Positions 40,058 through 48,826 of a stretch of DNA of 64,000 bases are shown here, in pieces (positions within the stretch are counted from its first letter, which is position 1; each line of letters begins with the position of its first letter). Where the stretch lies: contig NZ_JACIDK010000001.1 in NCBI RefSeq assembly GCF_014196295.1, forward strand, positions 786,785 through 850,784, in the 5' to 3' direction. This stretch comes from Phenylobacterium haematophilum. GTDB taxonomy: Bacteria > Pseudomonadota > Alphaproteobacteria > Caulobacterales > Caulobacteraceae. A program made the position numbers and the translations under genes. The notes under the pieces were generated by a model. The model saw only the letters and a program-made list of their open reading frames with translations. It was not told where the DNA came from and ran no database searches.

Positions 40058-40368
40058 CGGAGGACCTCCTTGGCTGGTTGGCGAAATTGTTAAGCAAAGC
40101 TTGACGTCAACCAACCCCCTTCGCGTAACAGGCGCGTGAAATTCGCCGGGCTTCACAGCAACTTGAGCCGGCCAACCTGCGGCTTGGCCATCAAGTCCCC
40201 TGATGCGGAGCCCACAGCACAAGTCGACGAAATCGAATGCCTAGACCTTGGGAGCCGCAAGAAATGTATTGGCTCACGCGACGATAGGGTCCTACCATCC
40301 TCTTGAACGCTGCGTCGCGGTAAGCCGAGTCTGCTTTCACTGACCCTCGTCTTCGCAACCGCGAAAGA
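40058..40368. other. Non-coding stretch upstream of the 2-oxoacid oxidoreductase operon
   Basis: These 311 bases separate two divergent units. Near the left end a perfect 10-base palindrome TTGACGTCAA (40101-40110) sits within a wider TGGTTG/CAACCA inverted pair. The middle and right parts show no hairpin with a T-run, no RNA gene and no clear -35/-10 pair that I can support. Confidence 0.45.
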
Positions 40369-42174
40369 ATGGCGTGTGGGAAGGAAGCGATTGTGCACCG
40401 CACCAGTACCGAGGGGCCTGACTACTTTCATAAGGTCGTCGATTGCCAGTGGGCCTGCCCGGCCCACACACCTGTGCCTGAGTACATCCGCCTGATCGCC
40501 GAAGGCAGGTACTCGGACGCCTACATGGTTAACTGGAAGTCGAACGTGTTCCCAGGCGTGCTGGGCCGAACGTGCGACCGACCTTGCGAACCGGCCTGCC
40601 GACGCGGACGGGTCGAGGACGAGCCGGTCGCAATCTGCCGCCTGAAGCGCGTGGCCGCCGACAACAAGGACGACATCACCGGCCGCCTGCCCGCGCCCGT
40701 AGCGGTCTCGAACGGCAAGCGCATTGCGCTGGTCGGCGCCGGGCCGGCGTCGCTGACGGTCGCGCGCGACCTGGCGCCGCTGGGCTACGAACTCACCCTG
40801 TTCGACGGCGAGGCCAAGGCCGGCGGCATGATCCGCAGCCAGATTCCCCGCTTCCGCCTCCCGGAGGAAGTCATCGACGAAGAGGTCGGCTACATCACGG
40901 GCCTTGGGATGGACGTTCGTCTGGGCGCGCGGGTCGACAGCCTCAAGGCGCTCATGGACGAGGGCTACGACGCCGTCTTCGTCGGCACGGGCGCGCCGCG
41001 TGGCCGCGACCTGGACCTGCCCGGGCGCCAGGAGGCGGCAGCCAACATCCACATCGGCATAGATTGGCTCAGCAACGTCTCGTTCGGACACCTCGACAAG
41101 ATCGGGCGGCGCGTGATCGTGCTGGGCGGCGGCAACACCGCCATGGACTGCTGCCGCACCTCGCGCCGGCTGGGCGGCGAGGACGTCAAGGTCATCGTTC
41201 GCTCCGGCTTCGAGGAGATGAAAGCCAGCCCCTGGGAAAAGGAGGATGCGCTCCACGAGGACATTCCGATCCTCAACTTCCTGGTCCCCAAGGCCTTCAC
41301 GCACGACAACGGCCGGCTGACAGGCGTGACATTCGAGAAGGTTCGCCCCGAGTACGACGCCAAGGGACGCCGCAGTCTGGTCGCGTCGGGCGAGCCCGAC
41401 GAACACTACGAATGCGACGACGTGCTGATCGCCGTCGGCCAGGAGAACGCCTTCCCCTGGATCGAGCGCGACATCGGCCTGGCGTTCGACGAGTGGGGGA
41501 TGCCCACGGTCGATCCCCTCACCTTTCAGTCGACGGCTCCGAACGTGTTCTTCGGCGGGGACGCGGCCTTCGGCCCCAAGAACATCATCTGGGCGGTCGC
41601 CCACGGCCACGACGCGGCGATCTCGATCGACAAGTTCTGCAAGGCTGAGGATCTCACCATCCGCCCGCCTCCCGGCACGTCGATGACGAGCCAGAAGATG
41701 GGCATTCACGAGTGGAGCTACGACAACGATCCGGCCAACGACGCTCGCTACCGCGTGCCGCTGCTGGATAAGGGCGAAGCGCTCAAGGACGTGCGGCTGG
41801 AGGTCGAGTTGGGCTTCGATCGGGCCGTCGCCTACCGCGAGACCCAGCGCTGCCTGAACTGCGACGTCCAGACCGTGTTCGCAGAGGCGTCCTGCATTGA
41901 ATGCGACGCCTGCGTCGACATCTGCCCGACCGACTGCATCACCTTCACCGAGAACGGCGAGGAAGACGACTTGCGCGGCCGCCTGAAGGCCCCTGCGCTG
42001 AACCTTGACCAGGCGCTGTACGTGTCGGGCGACCTTCCGACCGGCCGGGTCATGGTCAAGGACGAAGACGTCTGCCTGCACTGCGGCCTCTGCGCCGAAC
42101 GCTGCCCCACCGGCGCGTGGGACATGCAGAAATTCCTGTTGGAAATGACCCATGCGGGGGGATCATGCCGCTAG
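40369..42174 (+). CDS. NAD(P)-linked FAD oxidoreductase subunit with two [4Fe-4S] ferredoxin motifs
   Basis: The 601-residue protein resembles the glutamate-synthase small subunit/dihydropyrimidine-dehydrogenase N-terminal family. Residues 20-95 have cysteines for two Fe-S clusters (Cys26, Cys30, Cys69, Cys73, Cys77, Cys90). Two Rossmann-type domains follow, with LVGAGPASLTVARDL (FAD) and VLGGGNTAMDC (NAD(P)H). Near the C terminus are two 4Fe-4S motifs, CIECDACVDICPTDC and CLHCGLCAERCP. It overlaps the alpha-subunit gene by 10 bases, so it likely passes electrons from the 2-oxoacid enzyme to NAD(P)+ or back. A GTG at 40393 is an alternative start. Confidence 0.88.
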   Translation: MACGKEAIVHRTSTEGPDYFHKVVDCQWACPAHTPVPEYIRLIAEGRYSDAYMVNWKSNVFPGVLGRTCDRPCEPACRRGRVEDEPVAICRLKRVAADNKDDITGRLPAPVAVSNGKRIALVGAGPASLTVARDLAPLGYELTLFDGEAKAGGMIRSQIPRFRLPEEVIDEEVGYITGLGMDVRLGARVDSLKALMDEGYDAVFVGTGAPRGRDLDLPGRQEAAANIHIGIDWLSNVSFGHLDKIGRRVIVLGGGNTAMDCCRTSRRLGGEDVKVIVRSGFEEMKASPWEKEDALHEDIPILNFLVPKAFTHDNGRLTGVTFEKVRPEYDAKGRRSLVASGEPDEHYECDDVLIAVGQENAFPWIERDIGLAFDEWGMPTVDPLTFQSTAPNVFFGGDAAFGPKNIIWAVAHGHDAAISIDKFCKAEDLTIRPPPGTSMTSQKMGIHEWSYDNDPANDARYRVPLLDKGEALKDVRLEVELGFDRAVAYRETQRCLNCDVQTVFAEASCIECDACVDICPTDCITFTENGEEDDLRGRLKAPALNLDQALYVSGDLPTGRVMVKDEDVCLHCGLCAERCPTGAWDMQKFLLEMTHAGGSCR

Positions 42175-43991
42175 AGGCGCTGAACGACTTCGTCGTCAAG
42201 TTCGCGAACGTCAACGGTTCCGGGTCGGCCAGCGCCAACAGCATGTTCGCCAAGGCGATCCTGCGCATGGGCGTGCCGGTCGCGGCGCGCAACATCTTCC
42301 CGTCCAACATCCAGGGGCTGCCGACCTGGTTCGAAGTGCGCGTGACCGAGGCCGGACATCTGGGTCGCCGCGGCGGCGTCGACCTGATGGTGGCGATGAA
42401 CCCCCAGACCTGGGATCGCGACGTCGCCGAGATCGAGCCCGGCGGATACCTGTTCTACGATTGCACCAAGCCGCTGCCGCCCTCCAAGTTTCGTGACGAC
42501 ATCACGGTGGTCGGCGTGCCGCTGACGGCGATGTGCAATGCGGCCTACCAGATCCCGCGCGAACGCCAGCTGTTCAAGAACATCATCTATGTCGGCGCGC
42601 TGGCGACGCTCCTCGACATCGAGATCGGCGTCATCGAGCAGCTTCTAGCCGAGCAGTTCGCCGGCAAGGATCGGCTGATCGCCGCCAATGTCGCGGCCCT
42701 GCACATGGGCCGCGACTACGTCGCCGAGCATCTCTCGCCGTTGCGGCTCAAGGTCCGGCGCGCTGATCGGGTCGGCGACCGGATCTTCGTCGAGGGCAAC
42801 GCCGCCGCAGCATTGGGCGCCGTCTACGGCGGCGCGACCGTCTGCGCGTGGTATCCGATCACGCCCTCGACCTCCCTGGCCGAAGCCTTCACCGGCTACT
42901 GCGAGGATCTGCGCACCGATCCGGAAACCGGCAAGGCGCGCTATGCGATCGTCCAGGCTGAGGACGAGATCGCCTCGATCGGGGTGGTGGTCGGGGCCGG
43001 CTGGAACGGCGCCCGGGCGTTCACCGCGACCTCCGGACCGGGCGTATCGCTGATGACCGAGTTCATCGGCCTCTCATACTTCGCCGAGATCCCGGCGGTG
43101 ATCTTCGACGTCCAGCGCGGCGGCCCCTCGACCGGGATGCCGACCCGCACCCAGCAAGCCGACCTGCTCGCCGCCGCCTATGCCGGTCACGGCGACACCA
43201 AGCACCCGTTGCTGCTGCCCGCCGATCCCGGCGAATGCTTCGAGATGGGCGCCCAAGCGTTCGACCTGGCCGACCGCCTGCAGACCACGGTGTTCGTCAT
43301 GCTCGACCTCGACATCGGCATGAACGAGTGGCTGACGAAGCCCTTCGAATGGGACGACAGCCGAAAGCTCGATCGCGGCAAGGTGCTCGGCTACGACGAA
43401 CTCGAGGCCGGCGTGGAGTTCGGCCGCTACCTTGAGGTCGATGGCGACGGCATCCCATACCGGACCTATCCGGGCGCGCACCCGACCAAGGGCGGCTACT
43501 TCACCCGCGGCACCTCGCGCAATCCATATGCCCGCTACAGCGAGGAAGGCGCAGTCTATGTCGGCAACATGGAGCGGCTGCTGCGCAAGTTCGACACCGC
43601 GCGCCGGTTGGTGCCTGGGCCGATCCTTCGGAATGCGACGCGGGCGACCCGCGACGGCGTGATCTACTTCGGCTCAAGCACGCCGGCCGTCCACGAGGCG
43701 CTGGACAGCCTCGAGCACGCCGGGCTGCACCTCGATGCGCTGCGGGTCCGCGGCTTCCCGTTCGCCGACGAAGTCTTCAAGTTCATCGCCGCCCACGACC
43801 GCGTGTTCGTCATCGAACAGAACCGCGACGCCCAACTTCGGACATTGCTCGTCAACGAGGGCGAGATCGATCCGTCCCGGCTGACCGCGGTGCTGCACTA
43901 CGACGGCACGCCGATCACCGCGCGCTTCATCACCGAAGCGGTCACCCGGCTGATGAGCGAGCGCAGGCCCATGCCGGAGGCGGCCGAATGA
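42165..43991 (+). CDS. 2-oxoacid:acceptor oxidoreductase, fused gamma/alpha subunit
   Basis: The 608-residue protein is a fusion of the gamma domain (residues 1-190, with NGSGSASANSMFAKAILRMG) and the alpha domain (from about 220, with EGNAAAALGAVYGGATVCAWYPITPSTSLAEA and ATSGPGVSLMTEFIG), as in KorA-type enzymes. It would bind and decarboxylate a 2-oxoacid together with the beta subunit. I start at the ATG at 42165 behind GGGGGGAT; the ATG at 42117 lies far inside the preceding gene. The substrate may be 2-oxoglutarate, pyruvate or a branched oxoacid. Confidence 0.9.
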   Translation: MPLEALNDFVVKFANVNGSGSASANSMFAKAILRMGVPVAARNIFPSNIQGLPTWFEVRVTEAGHLGRRGGVDLMVAMNPQTWDRDVAEIEPGGYLFYDCTKPLPPSKFRDDITVVGVPLTAMCNAAYQIPRERQLFKNIIYVGALATLLDIEIGVIEQLLAEQFAGKDRLIAANVAALHMGRDYVAEHLSPLRLKVRRADRVGDRIFVEGNAAAALGAVYGGATVCAWYPITPSTSLAEAFTGYCEDLRTDPETGKARYAIVQAEDEIASIGVVVGAGWNGARAFTATSGPGVSLMTEFIGLSYFAEIPAVIFDVQRGGPSTGMPTRTQQADLLAAAYAGHGDTKHPLLLPADPGECFEMGAQAFDLADRLQTTVFVMLDLDIGMNEWLTKPFEWDDSRKLDRGKVLGYDELEAGVEFGRYLEVDGDGIPYRTYPGAHPTKGGYFTRGTSRNPYARYSEEGAVYVGNMERLLRKFDTARRLVPGPILRNATRATRDGVIYFGSSTPAVHEALDSLEHAGLHLDALRVRGFPFADEVFKFIAAHDRVFVIEQNRDAQLRTLLVNEGEIDPSRLTAVLHYDGTPITARFITEAVTRLMSERRPMPEAAE

Positions 43992-45043
43992 CCTACATCA
44001 CCAAGCCGCAACTGCATCATCCGCACCTCAAGCCCAACGCACTCGGCTACACGCGGCGCGACTACGAAGGCGCGGTGTCGACCCTGTGCGCCGGCTGCGG
44101 ACACGACTCGATCTCCTCGGCGATCATTCAGGCCTGCTACGAACTGGATCTTCCGCCGCATCGGGTCGCCAAGCTGTCGGGCATCGGCTGCTCGTCCAAG
44201 ACCCCCGACTACTTCCTCGGCAATTCCCACGGGTTCAACACCGTGCACGGGCGCATGCCCTCGGTGCTGACCGGCGCCAATCTGGCGAACCGCGACCTCA
44301 TCTATCTGGGCGTTTCAGGCGACGGCGACAGCGCCTCGATCGGCCTCGGCCAGTTCGCGCACTCGATCCGCCGCGGCGTGAACATGCTCTACATCGTCGA
44401 GAACAACGGGGTTTACGGCCTGACCAAGGGCCAGTTCTCCGCCACTTCCGACAAGGGCTCGAAGTCGAAGAAGGGCGTCGTCAACCACGACGCAGGCATC
44501 GATCTGGTCAGCCTGGCCCTGCAGATGGGCGCGACCTTCGTGGCGCGCTCGTTCTCGGGCGACAAGAACCAGCTCGTACCGCTGATCAAAGCAGCGCTCA
44601 GCCACAAGGGCGCAGCCTTCATCGATTGCATCAGCCCCTGCGTGCAGTTCAACAATCATGCGGGCTCGACCAAGTCCTACGACTACGTGCGCGAACACAA
44701 CGAAGCTGTGAACCGGATGGATCTGGTGCCGGCGCGCAACGCGATCACCATCGACTACGCTCCCGGGGAGACTGTGCCGGTCGCTCAGCACGACGGGTCG
44801 GTGCTGCACCTTCACAAGCTTGCTGAACACTACGACCCGTCCGACCGGGTCGGCGCGCTGGCCTATCTGCAGGCGCGCCAGGCGCTCGGCGAGATCGTGA
44901 CCGGCTTGCTGTTCCTGGACCCCGAGGCGCGCGATCTGCATGAGAACCTCGGGACTGTCGACGTCCCGCTGAACACGCTGAGCGAACGCGAGTTGACGCC
45001 TGGAGCGGCTGCGCTGGCCAAGCTCAACGCCGCGCTACGCTGA
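43988..45043 (+). CDS. 2-oxoacid:acceptor oxidoreductase, beta subunit
   Basis: The 351-residue thiamine-pyrophosphate subunit has the cluster cysteines CAGCGHDS, then GIGCSS, and a third in SPCVQFNNH, which would hold one [4Fe-4S]. The TPP motif is GDGDSASIG with VENNGVYGLTKGQ downstream. It overlaps the gamma/alpha gene by four bases and completes a three-gene operon. Such two-subunit enzymes reduce ferredoxin; no ferredoxin gene is present, so the upstream flavoprotein with its own clusters is the probable partner. Confidence 0.91.
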   Translation: MTYITKPQLHHPHLKPNALGYTRRDYEGAVSTLCAGCGHDSISSAIIQACYELDLPPHRVAKLSGIGCSSKTPDYFLGNSHGFNTVHGRMPSVLTGANLANRDLIYLGVSGDGDSASIGLGQFAHSIRRGVNMLYIVENNGVYGLTKGQFSATSDKGSKSKKGVVNHDAGIDLVSLALQMGATFVARSFSGDKNQLVPLIKAALSHKGAAFIDCISPCVQFNNHAGSTKSYDYVREHNEAVNRMDLVPARNAITIDYAPGETVPVAQHDGSVLHLHKLAEHYDPSDRVGALAYLQARQALGEIVTGLLFLDPEARDLHENLGTVDVPLNTLSERELTPGAAALAKLNAALR

Positions 45044-45156
45044 ACCGAGCGAAGGATCAGCCACCACAACCCCCGCTGGCATCTTCTTCCGTACGCGCTG
45101 CTAACCTATGGTCTATGCCCGCTGATTCATCGGCGGACCGAGGGGAGCGAGCAGGC

Positions 45157-47823
45157 ATGTGGTTGCTGCGGGCGATGCTTGGCGCGCTGGCTCTGCTGAG
45201 CCTTGCCGTCATACTCGCGCCCGAACCTTCGGCGAGGCCGATGCAGGGCCTTTCGACCGAGATCGTGATGGGACGGCCGCACACCCAGCCTCTGCACGAT
45301 GCTGTCGGTGTCGACGGCGCGCTCAGGGCCGGAACACCACGCGATTCCGCCATCCAGCGATCCTTGTCGCCCCGCGGGGTGCGTCCCATGGCGCTTGAGA
45401 TCGGCCCGCTGGAACCTGTGGACTATGTCGGCGTCACCTATCAGGGCGCGGTCCGGGAGTACGAGACACGCAACGCCCTCTATCTGCGATGCTCCAGCCA
45501 TGGCCGGATCAAGCCCATCGCTGGCGGCGCGACGGAAGGCACCTTCACCGAATCCATCGTCCCTCTCGGACCGAACTGGTGCCCCGACGGCAAGGTCTAT
45601 CTGCGCCTTGTCGGAACCTCCGACTATCGCAACATCGGCGTGGCCCCGCCATATAGCGTCTCGACGCTGAGCTATCTCAAGCAGTCGTACCTTGGGTTTG
45701 TCGGCTATCTGCTCACGGCCTTCGCCGTGGTGTTCGCCGCGTTCTTCGCTGGCGGTGTTGTCGCGAGGGCCACCCGAAGCGGCGTCGACCCGGTGCTGGC
45801 TGGCTTCCTGGGCGTGGGCGTAGCGTCCCTAACGATCTTCTACGCCTACGCCTGGACCCCGCTGCCGCCTGGCGGCGGCCTCCTGTTCGTCGCGGCACTC
45901 GCCGGGACGGTTGCATGGGTCTGCTGGAAGACCCCGGACGTGGCCAGCTCGGTCTGGAGGGCCCAGAAATTCCCGGTCTGCGCCTGGTTCCTGACCGCGT
46001 TCCTGGTCTTCACGGTGCTTCACCTGGGTGGGACGGGATCGGGGGCGTGGGAGGCGGCGCGCAGGTTCGCTCCCGCCGTCTGGTCCTCCGATCATCTGCT
46101 GCCTGGAATATTCGCCGAGACCGTCCGCCTCGGCGTCCATCCGCTCCAAACCTTGCCGGGCGACTGGTCGCTCAGCGACCGTCCGCCGCTCATGGCCGGC
46201 GGCTACCTTCTATTCGCTGACCTCTTCGCGCTCCTCCAGGCGAACAACGACGGACCGCACCTGCATGCGGCCACGCTCGGCGTCGGCGGGATCACCCTTT
46301 CGGCGCTCTGGGCGGCGGCGCTCTACTGGGGCGTTCGCAGGGCCGGCAAGTCGCCGGCCGCTGTCGCGACCATCGGCGTGATCCTGGTCGCCCTCACCCC
46401 GTTCGCGCTGTTCAACACGGGATACACCTGGCCGAAGCTCATGGGCGCGGCGTTCAGCATCGCGGCGGCCGCATACGCCTTCCGACTGCGGGCCCCTAGG
46501 AGGGCTCCGTTCGGCGAAACCGCGACCTTTGGCGGCCTGGCGGGCTTCGCGATGCTCTGCCACTCGGCCTCGGCGTTCTTCCTGGCGCCCGTCGCGCTGA
46601 TCTACTTCGCCACCCGCCTTTGGCGCTCGCCGAAGGCGCTGGTCGCTGGGGCGGCCGTGGGGCTGGCGCTGCTGGCGACTTGGTCCGCCTTTAAGGCGAC
46701 CGCTCTGCCGAGCGATGACCCCTTGCTGGCCTACGCTCTGACTGGCGAACTGCATCTTGGCTCCCAGGAGCCTCTGCTGGCGCGGATCGCGGCGCGATAC
46801 CAGGAGCACTCCGCGCGCGAATGGCTGCAGGCCAAGGCGGAGATCGCAGCCTACCTGTTCACCCCGACGCCGCCGCCCAGCCCCCAAACGCTGTCGCGTC
46901 CGATCCCGCCGCCGGAGACGAACCTCGCCGGACGCCTGCGATACTGGGACTTCTACGCGCTCAGCGCCGGGAACCTCGCCATCCTGCTGGTGGGCGCATG
47001 CGGGATATGGGGCGTCCTGCAGCCCCGCGCGGCCCGCAAGCCTCAGGCGGCGATGGCCGCTCCGCTGCTGGGCGCCGTCGCCGGGTGTTATGCGCTGTTC
47101 GTCGGCGTGGCTTTCCTGGCGCTGTTCGTCCACCAGTTCAGCTATGACGCAGTTCTGGCCTTGGCCCTAGCCGGCGTTGTCAGCGTCGGCGCCTGGCCGC
47201 GCGGGCGGCCGGTGCTGCTGGCGCTGACCGCGGCGACGGCGCTCTATACGGCGATCGTCTGGATCGCCGCGCCGCTCGACGCCCTAATCAACCTGGATCT
47301 CGCGGCTGTCGGCGCGTTGGCGCTCACTGGCGGCGGCCTCGCCCTCGCCCTTCGCCGGCCCACGCCCGGCAGGCCGGCTCGCACGGTGCTCGTCGCCCTG
47401 GCGCTCGCCCTCGTCACAGGCGCCGCCGTATGGCTCTGGCCGTCAGCGGCCATTCGCGAACTGCATCCGCCCGAGCTCGCCTATATGGCCAAGCTCGTGC
47501 CCGACCCGGGGATCGACCTGGACCGTTGCCGCGGCAGCCTCGACGGCATGGCGGCGCGCAAGGCCGGGGACTGGCGCATATTCGGTTGGGCCTGGGACGT
47601 CGCCTCCGGCGCCCCCGTAAGAGCTGTCTCGGTGCTCGACGACGGCCTGCTCGTCGGCGCTGCGAAGACCGGCAAGGCCCGCCCGGACGTGCCTCAATCG
47701 CTGCCCATGGTCACTGACGCGGCCGTGGGCTGGATCCTCGACCTCGCCAACCGTCCTTCGCACCCGCAGGTGATTGTGACGCTTGGGGACGGATCGACCT
47801 GCACGCTCGGAGGCGCGTCCTGA
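45157..47823 (+). CDS. Large membrane protein, probable GT-C-type glycosyltransferase
   Basis: About 888 residues. One N-terminal helix is followed by an extracytoplasmic domain (about 40-170) with a lone cysteine pair, then about a dozen membrane helices (about 180-760), and a C-terminal soluble domain (about 775-888). The first large loop after the helices begins reads VWSSDHLLPGIFAE and SDRPPLMAGGYLL, an arrangement typical of polyprenyl-phosphate-sugar-dependent GT-C enzymes. The C-terminal domain has WRIFGWAWDVASG and ARPDVPQSLP, a beta-sandwich pattern seen at ends of other glycosyltransferases. I use the ATG at 45157 behind AGGGGAG; 45115 is possible. It opens the arabinose-like cluster. 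Function is inferred from topology and neighbours. Confidence 0.7.
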   Translation: MWLLRAMLGALALLSLAVILAPEPSARPMQGLSTEIVMGRPHTQPLHDAVGVDGALRAGTPRDSAIQRSLSPRGVRPMALEIGPLEPVDYVGVTYQGAVREYETRNALYLRCSSHGRIKPIAGGATEGTFTESIVPLGPNWCPDGKVYLRLVGTSDYRNIGVAPPYSVSTLSYLKQSYLGFVGYLLTAFAVVFAAFFAGGVVARATRSGVDPVLAGFLGVGVASLTIFYAYAWTPLPPGGGLLFVAALAGTVAWVCWKTPDVASSVWRAQKFPVCAWFLTAFLVFTVLHLGGTGSGAWEAARRFAPAVWSSDHLLPGIFAETVRLGVHPLQTLPGDWSLSDRPPLMAGGYLLFADLFALLQANNDGPHLHAATLGVGGITLSALWAAALYWGVRRAGKSPAAVATIGVILVALTPFALFNTGYTWPKLMGAAFSIAAAAYAFRLRAPRRAPFGETATFGGLAGFAMLCHSASAFFLAPVALIYFATRLWRSPKALVAGAAVGLALLATWSAFKATALPSDDPLLAYALTGELHLGSQEPLLARIAARYQEHSAREWLQAKAEIAAYLFTPTPPPSPQTLSRPIPPPETNLAGRLRYWDFYALSAGNLAILLVGACGIWGVLQPRAARKPQAAMAAPLLGAVAGCYALFVGVAFLALFVHQFSYDAVLALALAGVVSVGAWPRGRPVLLALTAATALYTAIVWIAAPLDALINLDLAAVGALALTGGGLALALRRPTPGRPARTVLVALALALVTGAAVWLWPSAAIRELHPPELAYMAKLVPDPGIDLDRCRGSLDGMAARKAGDWRIFGWAWDVASGAPVRAVSVLDDGLLVGAAKTGKARPDVPQSLPMVTDAAVGWILDLANRPSHPQVIVTLGDGSTCTLGGAS

Positions 47824-47893
47824 TGCGACGCAGAATCGACCCATGCTCGCGGTCTGAGGCTGCGGCCAATCCGCCCGAGGTGCGTGTTCTTCC

Positions 47894-48826
47894 ATGACCC
47901 AGCGTGTCCTCGTCACCGGCGCAGCAGGTCTTGTCGGCCAGAACCTGATCGCCCAACTGGCGCGCACGGGCGAGTTCGAGCTCGTCGCCGTCGACAAGCA
48001 CCCGCAGAACACCAGCGTTCTCAAACGCCTGCACCCGCAGCTTCAGATCATTACGGCGGACCTCGCCGAACCCGGCAATTGGGAGGAAGTCGCCGCCGGC
48101 TGCGATGCCGTCGTCATGCTGCAGGCTCAGATCGGCGGCCTCGACCCGGAGGCGTTCCGGCGCAACAACATCGTCGCGACCGATCGCGTTCTAGCCGCCG
48201 CCGGCCGTGGCGCGCGGCCCTATGTGGCGCATGTCAGCTCGTCGGTCGTGAACTCCCAGGCGCGCGACCTCTACACCGAGAGCAAGAAGGCGCAGGAGGC
48301 GATCGTCGCAGAGTGCGGCCTGCCTCATGTGATCCTGCGGCCCACGTTGATGTTTGGCTGGTTCGACCGCAAGCACCTGGGCTGGCTGGCCCGCTTCATG
48401 CGGCGGGCGCCGGTGTTTCCGATCCCCGGCGACGGCCGTTATCTGCGCCAACCGCTCTATGCCGGCGACTTCGCGAGCATCATCGCCGTTTGCTTGCGGG
48501 AGCGGCGGGAGGGGACGTTCAACATCTCCGGCCAGGAGCGAATCGACTACATCGACCTCATCCGGCAGATCCGCGATATCGACGGATCGCGCACGCCTAT
48601 CGTCAGGATTCCCGTCTGGCTCTTCAGGTTCCTGCTGAAGACCTACGCGATCTTCGACCGCAATCCGCCGTTCACCACAGCCCAACTCAAGGCGCTGCGA
48701 ACGCCGGACGTGTTTGAGGTGATTGACTGGCCGGGCATCTTCGGCGTCCGCGCCACGCCCCTGCGCGAGGCGCTGAGCGCCACCCTGAAGGATCCCGCCT
48801 ACGCCGATGTCGAGCTGACCTTCTGA
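47894..48826 (+). CDS. NAD-dependent epimerase/dehydratase family protein
   Basis: The 310-residue protein is an extended short-chain dehydrogenase: VLVTGAAGLVGQNL binds NAD, and the active-site pair is Tyr127 and Lys131 in LYTESKKAQ, preceded by VSSSVVNSQ. The C-terminal half is a substrate-binding domain containing PLYAGDFASI. Sugar-nucleotide epimerases and reductases share this fold; the substrate is unknown. It is 70 bases after the GT-C gene, and its stop overlaps the next start by one base. Confidence 0.88.
   Translation: MTQRVLVTGAAGLVGQNLIAQLARTGEFELVAVDKHPQNTSVLKRLHPQLQIITADLAEPGNWEEVAAGCDAVVMLQAQIGGLDPEAFRRNNIVATDRVLAAAGRGARPYVAHVSSSVVNSQARDLYTESKKAQEAIVAECGLPHVILRPTLMFGWFDRKHLGWLARFMRRAPVFPIPGDGRYLRQPLYAGDFASIIAVCLRERREGTFNISGQERIDYIDLIRQIRDIDGSRTPIVRIPVWLFRFLLKTYAIFDRNPPFTTAQLKALRTPDVFEVIDWPGIFGVRATPLREALSATLKDPAYADVELTF

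Noticed and set aside
40153..42153. 666-codon open frame on the minus strand opposite the FAD oxidoreductase gene
   Set aside because: It mirrors a well-supported Fe-S flavoprotein gene and shows no family motifs.
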